From Epiperipatus broadwayi (taxonomy: Eukaryota; Onychophora; Udeonychophora; Euonychophora; Peripatidae): a stretch of 64,000 nt of DNA. Both the position numbers and the translations under genes were made by a program. The notes below the pieces were generated by a model that did not search any database, was not told where the DNA came from, and worked only from the letters and a program-made list of their open reading frames with translations. Position 1 is the first letter of the stretch; the number at the start of each line of letters is the position of its first letter. This document shows positions 50,090-60,700 of the stretch, one piece after another. Where the stretch lies: NCBI GenBank assembly GCA_028023455.1, contig JAQFVV010012506.1:3402714-3466713 (forward strand), in the 5' to 3' direction.

Positions 50090-50500
50090 TGTAACAGTAT
50101 GGAAGATAGGGGGTTAATAAAGGACTATTGAAGGTTGCAAGACCTCAGAATTGGGAGCCAATTGTGACAGCGTGAAAAATATAGGGGTTAATACAAGGAG
50201 AATCTGAAGTTACATGAGAATATATATATATAGAAAAAATATCTAAAGACTAACTAAAGGAAATAAATTTAAAAAAAAACAAAAAAACAAAATGACTTAT
50301 ATGTAAAACTATATTTCAACAAGAGGAATAGGTTTCACACACACACCCATATATATATATATATATATTGTAACAGTATGTAAGATAGGAGGTTAATAAA
50401 GGACTATTGAACGTCACAAGACCTCAGAATTGGGAGCCAATTGTAACAGTGTGAAAAATATGGGGGTTAATACAAGGAGAATCTGATGTTACATGAGAAT
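49918..50500 (+). repeat. Tandem duplication of about 300 bp containing CA/TA microsatellites
   Basis: The unit from ATATATAGAAAAAATATCTA (about 49927) through TTACATGAGAATAT (about 50220) is followed by a second unit ending at about 50504 with the same words. The (CA)n tract is about 26 bases in unit 1 and shorter in unit 2. The second unit leads into the rest of family 2. Confidence 0.8.
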
Positions 50501-51035
50501 ATAGTCCTACACTTGGGTAACCATTTGTAACATTCACCACATTACGGCTAAATTATGAGATGGGAAACCATCATCATTAACAAATAAACAAAATATAAAA
50601 TTAAATATAAAAGAAATGATAATGAATATAATGAACATAAGAGCTCAGCACAGAACTATCACTAAGCTCACCAGAATTACACAAAAGTAATAATCATTCA
50701 TCATCATGAATGATCAACAACCCAAAAATAAATCAGCAGTCAATCTTGTGACTGGATTGGAAAGTGGTCCACTATAGACCAGGCTAATTATTTAGCAACT
50801 TCCAAATGTAAGGCATGGATATAAACAATAATTATCTGGATGCACATACTTAAGTGCTACTTCATCAAAATATGACAATAAATAAAGTAATTCTGAGATA
50901 CTAAAAACATCCTGACCAGCATCAATGCTCTGGATACTTAGTGCCATTAATGCACTGGCCACCTATAAATTAAATTTCTAAAGAAATAATAAATAAAATG
51001 AAATGTAATACATGAACTTTAAAGGATATCCCTTA
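50084..51035 (+). repeat. Dispersed repeat family 2, longest copy
   Basis: Starts TATATATATTGTAACAGTAT and is partly duplicated (see the 300-bp tandem). It continues with TTGTGACTGGATTGG, CACTATAGACCAGGCTAA, GCATCAATGCTCTGG and CTTTAAAGGATAT, as in 40505-41130. Noncoding. Confidence 0.7.
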
Positions 51036-51455
51036 GTGTTCTAGAATTTTTTTTAAATGATCCCAATAAAACTATTTACTTATAGTAGGGTAAACCTAAA
51101 AATTATTTAAAGTGATTTATAATTAGCTGCATTATTTATTTATCTTTTGCTCACAGTAATAGTTTATAGAGTTCTTACTTTCTGAGCTGAATTTGTGCAT
51201 AACAGTTAGTTATATGGATTGGGAGTTTATGCTTAGTTTTAGCGAAGTAAAAGGGATCCTCTTTTATTTTCAACCCAAGTTCTAGGAGTCTTCTTTTACT
51301 AGGTTAATAGGGAAAAACTTGTTTATCCTAAGAAATGTTAATTAGTAGGTTCTCTGGCAACATCAAAAGGCAAAGGTATCTCTACTTAAATTGATATAAT
51401 CTCTTTATTTCTATTCGTTATCAATCTAAAAATCCATAAAAATATTTAATTCAAC

Positions 51456-51490
<35 letters not shown>

Positions 51491-51542
51491 AAAAAAAAAA
51501 AAAATTAAAGGTCTATAACTAAACTAGTCAATAAAATAACTA
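51036..51542. other. Noncoding DNA with (TA)n/(CA)n and poly(A) tract
   Basis: (TA)n then (CA)n at about 51456-51490, followed by an A run to 51503. No gene. Confidence 0.7.
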
Positions 51543-52137
51543 AAATTACTCCAAATTTACAATAAAATCAGACTACCTAAAGAAATAAACTCTACAACCA
51601 CAACCAATGGTTTCACTGCTACAAGCAGAGTTCTCCCTTATAAAGAACTAAAAGATAAAAATTTATACTAAATATTACCACAATAGCACTTACATCTCAT
51701 ACACCCTCAATATAGAAGAACTTTTAAACAAGTTAATTGCTTCAGAACTATAAATTTTTAATAATAAAGATTCTTTAATTTTTTTATTTCATTTATTTTG
51801 AAGAAGACAACCTTAACCTCATCAAAATTAATAGTATGATTCATAAACATAGGGTTAGAAATAAATATCTCAATTCTGCTTTAATTTTGAGGCTAAGGTC
51901 GTCTTCTTTAAAGAAATGAAATAAAAAGAATTAAAGAATCCTTATTATTAAAAATGTATGATTTTGAAGCAATTAGCTTATCTAAAAGTTCTTTGTATGA
52001 TGTAAGTGGAATTGTGGGTAATATTTAATACACTTGTGAAGTCTGCTTATAGCAGTGAAACCATTGGTTGTATTTTAGAGTTTATTTTCTTTGGATAGTC
52101 TGTTTTAGTTATGAATTTGTGGTGATTTTGATTATAA
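51543..52137. mobile_element. Imperfect foldback element, arms about 280 bp
   Basis: Left arm 51543-51835 and right arm 51870-52137 are diverged reverse complements: ACCAATGGTTTCACTGCT in the left pairs with AGCAGTGAAACCATTGGT in the right, and GATTCTTTAATT pairs with AATTAAAGAATC. The right arm contains TGAAG..CTGC TTATA GCAG T GAAAC, like a hammerhead-type stem II and GAAAC, but without an intact CTGANGA core. Confidence 0.7.
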
Positions 52138-52261
52138 ATATATACATATATCATTAATGAAATCAATATCAGTAAAATCAAAAGCAATCAGCTCATTAAA
52201 TGATAAATTGTTTGATCAACTTTGTAATTGAAAATGATGAAATGCTTGTAAGATGATTTCA

Positions 52262-52799
52262 AAACTAACACAGTTTACTTGTTAGACTTGTTTAATAAAT
52301 TTAATAAAACAAGTCTACAGCTTCAGGGTAATCAACTAAATTTAATCAAACAAAAAATATTATTTACAAGTTTTGGGCAAAACTTTTTTTGTAGAAACAC
52401 AATTTAGAATGAGAAAAATTCATCCAGTTTCCATATTTTTCAACAGTAGAAAAACATTGTGAAAGCTTATTTCTATTATCAGCACTTGGAAGCTCTCCAT
52501 TATGACTTCAATCAACTATTTGAAAATATTCTTAAAATAGATAGCCTTGATTGGATTTTTGGTAATATTTCAAGTATGAACAAAGAAGAATCTCCACAAA
52601 TGCAAGGACTGATAGAAATATTAACAAGTGAGGAATTAAAATTCAAAGTTCAAAGATGGCTATCATTAAATGGCTCCAAAAGCAGATGCCTATAGTTTAT
52701 CCTGGATTATGGGCTGTAGTACAACAATTTTTGATTGCATTTCCTTCATCATATTTAAGACAACATGAGTTCAGTACTGTCACAAATCTGTTAACTTAA
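52262..52799 (+). pseudogene. hAT-superfamily (ZBED5/SCAND3-like) transposase remnant
   Basis: Conceptual translation shows, in order, VYLLDLFNKFNKTSLQLQGN, then a decayed segment, then HLEALHYDFNQLFENIL (52487-52540), and in a different frame YPGLWAVVQQFLIAFPSSYL with EFSTVTNLLT up to TAA at 52797. These match the C-terminal half of hAT transposases of the ZBED5/FAM200/SCAND3 type, including the dimerisation region. At least two frame breaks and internal stops show it is dead. The best single frame is 52459-52695. The N-terminal BED finger and the DDE catalytic region are not visible. It lies about 220 bases left of a TIR element. Confidence 0.75.
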
Positions 52800-53012
52800 A
52801 AAAAATGATGAGGAGGTAACTGGGGTGATTTGAGAATGCTGCTGACAAAAATGAAATTAAACATTAATAAACTGATAGCACCTATTAGGATTATTTTCTC
52901 ATGAGGATTATTTTTTGTTTATTTGTAATTTTTATTTCAATATTATTTTTGTAATCTTGCTTTTTTGAGTATATGGTTGATTTTTAAAAAATAATGTTAT
53001 ATTTTTAAGCGT

Positions 53013-54234
53013 GGTTTTATAATAGCATGTTGAAACTGCTGGAGGGCATTATTTCTATGATAGCGCACAGAAATATGCCGTTTAGATGGCCTCCGCTATA
53101 GAATGTTCTATTTCTAATGTGTAAGCCTAGAAATAGTCCATTGTACAGGGTGGCTATGTCTATTTCTATGCTAATGCACAGAAACATGACATTTAATCTG
53201 CTGCAAAAGCTATCATGTCCAGCTTACAACTCAGATTTGGGGTAAGCATTTTTGATGTGCGATCACATTTCACTTTTGGCTACAGTATTGTGTAAGGTTG
53301 GCTGGAATTCCGATTGTCAAAACTATTTTAATATTCATTAAGACCACCTCCCCCTCTATCTCCCATGTTTTATGAATGTCTACTAACAATTATGAGCATA
53401 GTCTCATGCTTCCCTAGCCCACATTTCCTGCTCAAAAAATTCGGCAAGTGTAGATGCAAGTGCGATTCGGATCAAATCACGCTCTAAGTCACGTTTTTGC
53501 TAGAACAACTGTGAGCTTAATAAAATGGCAGAAATAGGAAAGTTTCCAAATGTCAAAGAATTCTCTGACTGCTAAAAAGATTATCAAACAAAAGAGCTTG
53601 AAGCTGCATGTGTGCTGTTCCTGAAGAGCCCAAAAAGTTGGTTTTAATTGCCGTATAAATTTATGTTTTTGGTAATTACCGTAAAAACTTTGTCAACCTT
53701 CGAGTTGCGTTCCGTTTTGTTATGAATTGTAAACACACACACACACCCCATAAAGTTTGACTTTTGGTTGTAAATGTTACCGTTAAATGGAAATATATTT
53801 ATTTGTAATTTATAAAAATAAAACAAACAAAAAAAGAAGCTGATTTCGTAGAATACCGAACCGAAAATATAAGTAATGAGAAGAATAAAAATTAACTACT
53901 TTTTAAAATTCATTTTTAATTTATGTATTTTTTTTGCTTCAAAACTGATTTGATAGTACTTTTAAATGTGATAAATAAAACAAAAAAATACATACAAAAA
54001 AACTCCGGCCCAAAAATATAATTAATGAAAGGAATAAAAAAAATTAAGTACTTTTTTAAATTTATTTTTTATGCATTTTTTGTGTTAAAAAATTTATTTG
54101 ATATTACTTTTATAAATGTGATAAACAAACCAAACCAAAAAAAACCCTGGCCCCGGCAACATTATATTTATCTTAGTTTACAAACAAACTATGCCCCCCC
54201 CCCGGCGGTTTCAACACGCTATTATAAAACAACC
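53013..54234. mobile_element. TIR element of 1.2 kb, noncoding
   Basis: The ends GGTTTTATAATAGCATGTTG (53013) and the inverse of CAACACGCTATTATAAAAC (right end 54234) match, continuing through AAACTGCTGG / CCGGCGGTTT. Inside are small hairpins built on TATTTCTA/TAGAAATA (53055-53190) and a 150-bp tandem duplication (about 53832-53990 and 53991-54140) with AATATAANTAATGA and TTTTAAATGTGATAAA. No intact transposase is present. Its proximity to the hAT remnant may be chance. No direct target duplication was found outside the TIRs. Confidence 0.65.
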
Positions 54235-54997
54235 TTTTTAAGCTTCAATGATTCTTATTTACAATAACAATTCTTTACTATGTTGTAGGATCAAATACAA
54301 ATATAAGTACTTAAAAAAATAAATATTTGTCACTGTATTTTTCTGTTTATTCATTTAAAGAAGGTCCTTTCCAGTGAAACAGCAGATTAGTTTTATTTCT
54401 GAAAAAGAGGCAGTAGGCCAAATAAGTTTGGAATTCTTTGCTTTAAATTATCAAATAATATAAAGAAAATATTGAATAAATTCTACACAGTTTCATCTGA
54501 CACAACAAATTATTATTTTTAATGATAAATGTAAATGAGCTTTTTGAGTTATAATTTTAAAACAATAAAAAAATTACTTGGCAGGATAAATTTACAATGA
54601 AATAATAAATGAAATCATAAAGCAGAAAAGAAATTAGATTATATATTTATAAAGAGTCAAAGAAATTATGAATGATATATTGGAAAAGATCAAGAAAAAT
54701 AAAGGAAAATGCTTTCAAGAAAAAGAACTACAAATTATTTAAAAGAAACAATTAAGATTGTCAAGTTATGGGTACGGCGCTGATATGTAAAATGGGTTTT
54801 TTTTCCCTCAGACAAATAATATTGCTGATAGTAAAGAAACTCAATCAAACAAATTTTTCTTCACTCTCATATAAAGTATATTTCATAAGAATTTAAATCT
54901 TTAAGATATAACATGAGTTCAAAATTAAAAAAACTAATTGAATAGTTAATTGCTCGGAAGTTTGTGTGATGTTTATGTGTGAGAACTGATGGATTAA
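54235..54997. other. Noncoding DNA, nothing recognised
   Basis: AT-rich, no gene. Confidence 0.4.
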
Positions 54998-55109
54998 ACT
55001 TTGTTCCTTTAACTTAGTTCTTATGTTTATCAATTTGCCCTGTCAAATTGCAGTAATGGAAAGATCAGGCAAATTGATAAACATAAGAACTAAGTTAAAG
55101 GAACAAAGT
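54998..55109. repeat. Perfect 42-bp inverted repeat
   Basis: Arms 54998-55039 and 55068-55109 are exact reverse complements (ACTTTGTTCCTTTAAC to GTTAAAGGAACAAAGT) around a 28-base loop. No ORF or recognised motif. It could act as a hairpin RNA precursor or be a small foldback insertion. Confidence 0.95.
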
Positions 55110-56285
55110 ATATTAGTACTCATTCAGTCTCTCATTAAAAAGTAAAGATAACATTAATTGCTACTCTACGCTTTAACTGCTATTGATAAACTTAATTATG
55201 ACTTTTATTTAATTAGTACATGTAATGAATTTTTTAAAAATTGGAAAAGTCAAACTTATTGCTCAAGATTAGACATAAAAAGAGTTATATAATTTTATTG
55301 GAAACTTCAAGAAAAGTCGGATTAACGGTAAAAAGCAAATGAAGTTACTTTTTATTTGTAATTAGAGATTGGGCTGTTTACATCATCTAGTTTAATTGCT
55401 AAATATTTTTAGAAACTATTTCTATTGACTGTTGCCTTGATACAATAACGCATTTTAAATTCAGTATCCACAAATCCAAAGATCACCGTCATGCAGTGAT
55501 ATCACTTGTCAGGGCACCAACAACTTAAAAAGATAAGAAAACAATACTATTCGAAAAAATGTGTTTTATACTAAACTATATGCTACTACTAACAGTCAAA
55601 TGCATTTGAAATCCATAAATAAATAAAATGATGAAAATAGCCTAATGTGTAATTGCAAGTAAAGAGACAGCATAATAAGCTTTCGGTCAAACAATATTTT
55701 TATTTGCCAGTCAAATAAACTAGTAAAAAAAATTTAAGAATGTATTATATGCATCAGATTATGTATTCTTTTATTTTTAACCCTTAAACCGCTAATTATA
55801 TTATTGGTTGTATGAGGTAAAAATCAAATCTTTTAATTGGCCAACTCACAAACTGAAGACAAAGCCTATTGTTAAAACATATTCGCCTATAATATTAAAT
55901 TCAACTCAGATACGTTTATAAAAAGTATATTACTAATTTTTCAGGTTATGTAAGAGAACAAAAGTTCTTTCAAAAATAAATTGCTATTTATTTATTATAA
56001 AATATATTCAATTTTGGCAAATATAAAGCGAATGTCTAAACAAAAAAGTGATGATGCAAACGCTTTTTTTCAATGTTACGTTATTGAAAAGTAAAGATTT
56101 CTTTTTGCTAAATCTTAAATATTTTTACTAAAATCTTCAATATTTTTCGCAAATAATTTTGTTTTTTTAGTTTATTTTTTAAAAATTATTTTAATTTCTC
56201 AAATTATACTGTTTTAAATACTTAAATCACATTCGAAATGAAAATCTCAGTGTTTTTCTTTATTTTCTTTGATCAGGCGGTTTCT
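55110..56285. other. Noncoding DNA, nothing recognised
   Basis: AT-rich, without repeats or frames I can support. Confidence 0.4.
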
Positions 56286-56289
56286 TTGT

Positions 56290-56545
56290 TCTTTCCAGCC
56301 AATCAGAATGTCTTTTTCAGCTGAGAGCTTGCTGACAACCAATGACTGACAATGTTCTTTCTTTGTTTAGGTTTAAATGCGGTTTTTTTGATTTTTTACT
56401 TGTAAAATAATTCGGAAGAGGGCACTATCTTACAGAACTTTTAAAAACCTAATCAATACCTGTCAAACGAATATTTTAGCATAAGAACTGGCAGAGTTAG
56501 AGTGACGTCAGATGTCGACGAGAAGCCTCGTAAGAGGCGGTTTAT
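56290..56545. promoter_or_regulatory. Possible promoter or enhancer patch
   Basis: Within a locally GC-richer stretch are CCAATCAGA (about 56298), AACCAATGA (about 56338), a consensus CRE TGACGTCA (56502-56509) and GCCTCGTAAGAGGCGG, a GC-rich inverted repeat (CCTC...GAGG). No TATA box and no convincing downstream exon. The cluster is suggestive only. Confidence 0.25.
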
Positions 56546-56921
56546 GGGTTTAATTTAGGATTAATATCGCACAAGAAATGTCTCTGCTTCATTGATTTTC
56601 TGTCAAAATGAATACAATATATTATTTTTGATGTACGTTTTATTTATCAGAATTATTAAAAATATATACTCAAATCAAAATATTTTCAAAGTTTTATAAA
56701 TCGCAATATCTCTTTCACGGAGTTGCACAATTTACATATATAATAAATCTCTGAGTTTTTAAAATACCCGTATATTGCTGGACACTTAAACAAATCTTAA
56801 ATATAATTATAACTATTAATTTTAATAGGTATTAAATATACTAGGTTTAGTAATGACGTTTGAGTGACTTAATAGTCAGTTCAAGCACTTAATTAATCAC
56901 AGATGTTTGAACAAAAAGTCT

Positions 56922-57038
56922 ATTTTTTTCTTCATATGTCATAGCACCGGCTGGGACACGAACCCACAATCGTCTGCAACCAACTACTTGCTTGCAAGGC
57001 AGCTGCAATGACCCCCCCCCGGCCAACAACGCTTGACA
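56922..57038 (-). repeat. tRNA-derived SINE, minus strand
   Basis: Minus strand: AAGCGTTGTTGGCC, then GCTGCCTTGCAAGCAAGTAG, B box GGGTTCGTGTCCC, CCGGTGCTATGACATATGAAG and an A-rich tail. It differs from 45092-45204 by a C run (57012-57020) replacing GAGAGG near the A box. Confidence 0.8.
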
Positions 57039-57995
57039 TGTCTCTAATTTTTGACATCATAATAATCTTTTTCAAAACATTAAAACTATGATGAAATCAA
57101 ATGATTTATTTTACCTGGTGACATAGATATCTAATATTATTTTGAAAACTTTTACCAGCTACATATAAAAATATTTTTAGTAATACTTGATGATGAGTAA
57201 AATAAAGATAATATTTTGTATTCGCATAAAAGTATGAAATCTCATCACTAGTGTAAAAACCACATCTTATTACAATTCCATTTTATACGTATGGCTAGTG
57301 CATTGATATTCATCTTAACAAAGCAGATTAATCTGGGATGTTTACTCTTTAGTTATGAATAACTAAATATTCACTTACTGATCGCTACTGGATAGTTATA
57401 TGTGTTGTCTATGGTCTATCCACCTGCAAAAATCTTAAATTTACTTATGATTATTTGCGATGTAAAACAAAACAATACTGAGACTGAATTTTAATCTTAG
57501 ATTTTGCCCTTTGATGTGTAATAAACCATATAACATATATTCTATCATATTGAAGAACTATCCTGAAAACTGCAATGTGAATATTTGCAATACAGTATAT
57601 TCATTTTATCATTTTATTCTAGAATTGTGTATATAAGCATAAGTAATTATTGAATCTCAAATAAAGAATATCAGACAGTTGTAATAACTAATTCTCAAAC
57701 TACTTCTGGCTATTGGCTTTGATAAATGAGATTACCATATGACAATAATAGTATGAATAGATAACTAAAGCTAATATAAATATGGGAAAGATGTGAAAAG
57801 CTTTATATATGTGTAAAATATAATAATTACAATTTTGAGAAGCATGGGTATCTTATGTACCAAATAAAGCATGCATAAATCAACTGGAGAAAAATATATT
57901 TATTTGGGGAAAAAAAGTTAAATATTTTAAATATATATATTTATTACTAAAAAAAAAAACTGCCTAAAAACATTGAAAAACTAAAATCAATTAAG
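57039..57995. other. Noncoding DNA, nothing recognised
   Basis: AT-rich, no gene. Confidence 0.4.
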
Positions 57996-58007
57996 TATGG
58001 GTATGAG

Positions 58008-59014
58008 CCAATAAACATCACATGACCACCTCCTCTTATGCTTGTGTATAACTGTTAAAACAGGCAAAACTCACTATATATATTGCCACACACAGCAAGC
58101 TAGAGTAATCAATGGATTCCAGAAGGCTTGTGCATAAAATTTCCATTTAGTGCCTACTCATTCAATATCTCCAGACTAGTTTCTGGCTTATGGCCTTCAT
58201 CAGTGAGGAGCCTTGGATCTGAGAGCACTGCATCTAGATCTTAGGATCTAATGCAACCCTCCAGCAATCACTTTTCATCTCCATTTAACTACAAAACTAT
58301 GAGTCTTAAATTGAAAACTCCTTAATGTTTTCAATCCAAGACCATTCGCTTATATAGTCATATGGGTCTGAACCCAGTTCAGTACCCATACATTTTGCTG
58401 TCTTTGGTTCTTTAATAACTATAGCCACCACTATCCTATTAGACAGGATTGGTTTAAACATCACATGATCACCTCCTCTTATGCTTGTGTATAACTGGCA
58501 TCCATTGATTACTTTAGCTTGCTTTGTGTAGCAATATATATAGTGAGTTTTGCCTGTTTTAACAACAGTTATACACAAGCATAAGAGGAAGTGATCATGT
58601 GATGTTTATTGGCTTAAAACCAATCCTGCCTAATAGGATAGTGGTGGCTATGGTTATTAAAGAACCAAAAACACCAAAATGTATGGGTAGTGAACTGGGT
58701 TTAGACTCATATGACTATATAAGCTAATGGTCTTGGATTGAAAACATTAAGGTGTTTTCAATTTAAGACTCATAGTTTTGTAGTTAAATGGAGATAAAAG
58801 GTGGTTGCTGGAGGGTTGCGTTAGATCCTAAGATCTAGATGCAGTGGTCTCAGATCCAAGGCTCCTCACTGACGAAGGCCATAAATCAAAAACTAGTGTG
58901 GGGATATTGGATGAGTAGGCACTAGATGGGGATTTTATGCACAAGCCTTCTGGCATCCATTGATTACTCTAGCTTGCTGTGTGTGGCAATATATATAGTG
59001 AGTTTTGCCTGTTT
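58008..59014. mobile_element. 1-kb foldback insertion, hammerhead family B, with 12-bp target duplication
   Basis: The direct repeat TATGGGTATGAG at 57996-58007 and 59015-59026 flanks the insertion. Inside, the left arm (58056-about 58457) and right arm (about 58612-59016) are diverged reverse complements that start TAAAACAGGCAAAACTCAC. Left of the arm is a 48-base single module (CACATGACC ... TTATGCTTGTGTATAAC) that recurs near 58470 and, inverted, near 58565. The hammerhead-like motif sits on the minus strand in the left arm (58165-58211) and is decayed in the right arm (58869). No conserved protein is encoded; the 90-codon minus frame at 58306-58578 crosses the arm. Confidence 0.85.
58165..58211 (-). 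ncRNA. Candidate hammerhead ribozyme (family B, 58-kb copy)
   Basis: Core CTGATGA (58203-58197) and GAAAC (58183-58179), then TAGTC, with possible cleavage after GTC at 58174. Stem II GGC:GCC around CATAA, with an A-A apposition at the base. Stem I (CTCCTCA with TGGAG...) has one mismatch and one wobble in six. The fifth pair is C-G where the 24.7-kb copy has T-A. The minimal stem III is the main doubt. Confidence 0.45.
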
Positions 59015-59199
59015 TATGGGTATGAGTTTAAAATGTTTCAGCTCTTTTCTACATAATTTGTAAACTTTATCTAAAGTACAAATTCTAATTTTATTATAGT
59101 ATTAATCAAATAAAAATAAATCTGCATATAAAAATTCATTGAATGTTTTTCCTAATATTTAGGGAATGGTTCAATAAATTAGATTGTATAAATGTTAGT

Positions 59200-60700
59200 A
59201 ATTAGTTAACTTATACTAAATGGTTGTTACTTTAAGAAATAATAATGCTTATGACTTCTTAATGATCAACCTCAAAAATTAAGTGGAGTTACCCTTATGT
59301 GGATGTGTAAATCTATGAGAAATATTTTATATATAACTCATACTTATTAATATTATTTTTTACTATTATCTACTGTATAATAAAGCAGCCTAATAACTTA
59401 ATTGTACTTTGGGTTGACGAAGTAGCATCCTCTTGATGTTAAAGTCTGGATTCAGAAAGAGATCTTAAGGCAAAAATAAATAAGCCTGCTACAGTAAATT
59501 ATCATTTAGGTCTGCTAAGCAATAAATTATACTTTTTTATTTTAAAAGGATGAAAATTTTCTCTCTTATTTGTAAATAAAGTTTATAAATAAGTGATTGA
59601 ATGTAAAATAAACTAATTAAGAACATTCATAAGGCATTAACTTTTATGATTATAATAATTCCTACCCTCCAATATTAAATTGAGGATTATCTTTATAAAA
59701 TAATGATACAACCTAAATAGTCAAAATAAGAGTCATAGATCAATTCATAGATCACATGACCCTATCTCTTAAGCTTGTAAGTTATAAACAGTGAGGATTG
59801 CCAATTCCTCTACAAGCTTTATGATAAATGCTTAGCCAGAGCCAGCACTTAACCTGACAGAGATATTTTAAGTGCTGGCTCTGGCTAAGCATTTATCATA
59901 AAGCTTGTAGAGGAATTGGCAATCCTCACTGTTTATAATGATACAACCTATTTCTATAAATATGATTGTCTTCACAATATAGTATGACAAAACACCTCAC
60001 AGACTTCTGATTTCAAATTAGCTTAGGAAATACACAGTAATATTTTATTAAAATGCAGTATATAATTTTTATTATTGTTATTTGCTATTGTTATTGACTT
60101 TTTTATGATATGTAATAAAATAATTTCCATATTTCTGTTTGTCTTTTTGAAAAAGCATAGTCAATCCATTTCACATTCACAATATTAAAGGTTATATTTG
60201 AAACACAAACTTATTTGTAATAGTCTGCTTGATTGAATACATAACTGTTGTAGTAATGCTATCTGAAATGTGAAATATTATTGAATAAGGTGGTATACAT
60301 GAAAACCCTTTTACACTATCGTATCTGGGAATGCATAAACATATTTGATATTCATGCATTTATTAGTTTAATCCTGAGATAAAATTATTATTCACCCTTT
60401 CTATTTAATTTTTGCTAGCCACATTTTATTACACAGATTAAATTATTCTTAGTTAAAGTTTGAAATAGTAAATAATAATTTTAAAGATTTTGTTGTTAAA
60501 GAAAACAAGAATAAAAGTATACAGTTTATTGTTAATATAAAACCCTGAAAAATTATTTTATTAAATATTTATGCTTTTATTAGAATGTAGAATTATTATA
60601 GTCCATATGGAAATAGATAAAACTTGTGTGCACAATAATTTGCAAGTCGAAGTGATATAGTGTAAACACACTTTCTGTCTCAACCGGGAAGCCCAAACTC
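59200..60700 (+). repeat. Dispersed repeat family 3, copy 2, interrupted by a hairpin insertion
   Basis: Same blocks and orientation as 48640-49870. Relative to that copy it contains the 219-bp insertion at 59716-59934, so copy 1 gives the empty-site structure (one ACAACCTATT). Confidence 0.65.
59716..59934. mobile_element. Hairpin insertion with perfect 71-bp arms and 16-bp target duplication
   Basis: ATAATGATACAACCTA is duplicated at 59700-59715 and 59935-59950. The inserted DNA is a 66-base unique part, then arms 59782-59852 and 59868-59938 that are exact reverse complements around a 15-base loop (the last four bases of the right arm overlap the duplication). The unique part contains ATCACATGACC and CTTAAGCTTGT, matching the module at the left end of the 58-kb element. 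Exact arms point to a recent event. No hammerhead core is present. Confidence 0.9.
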
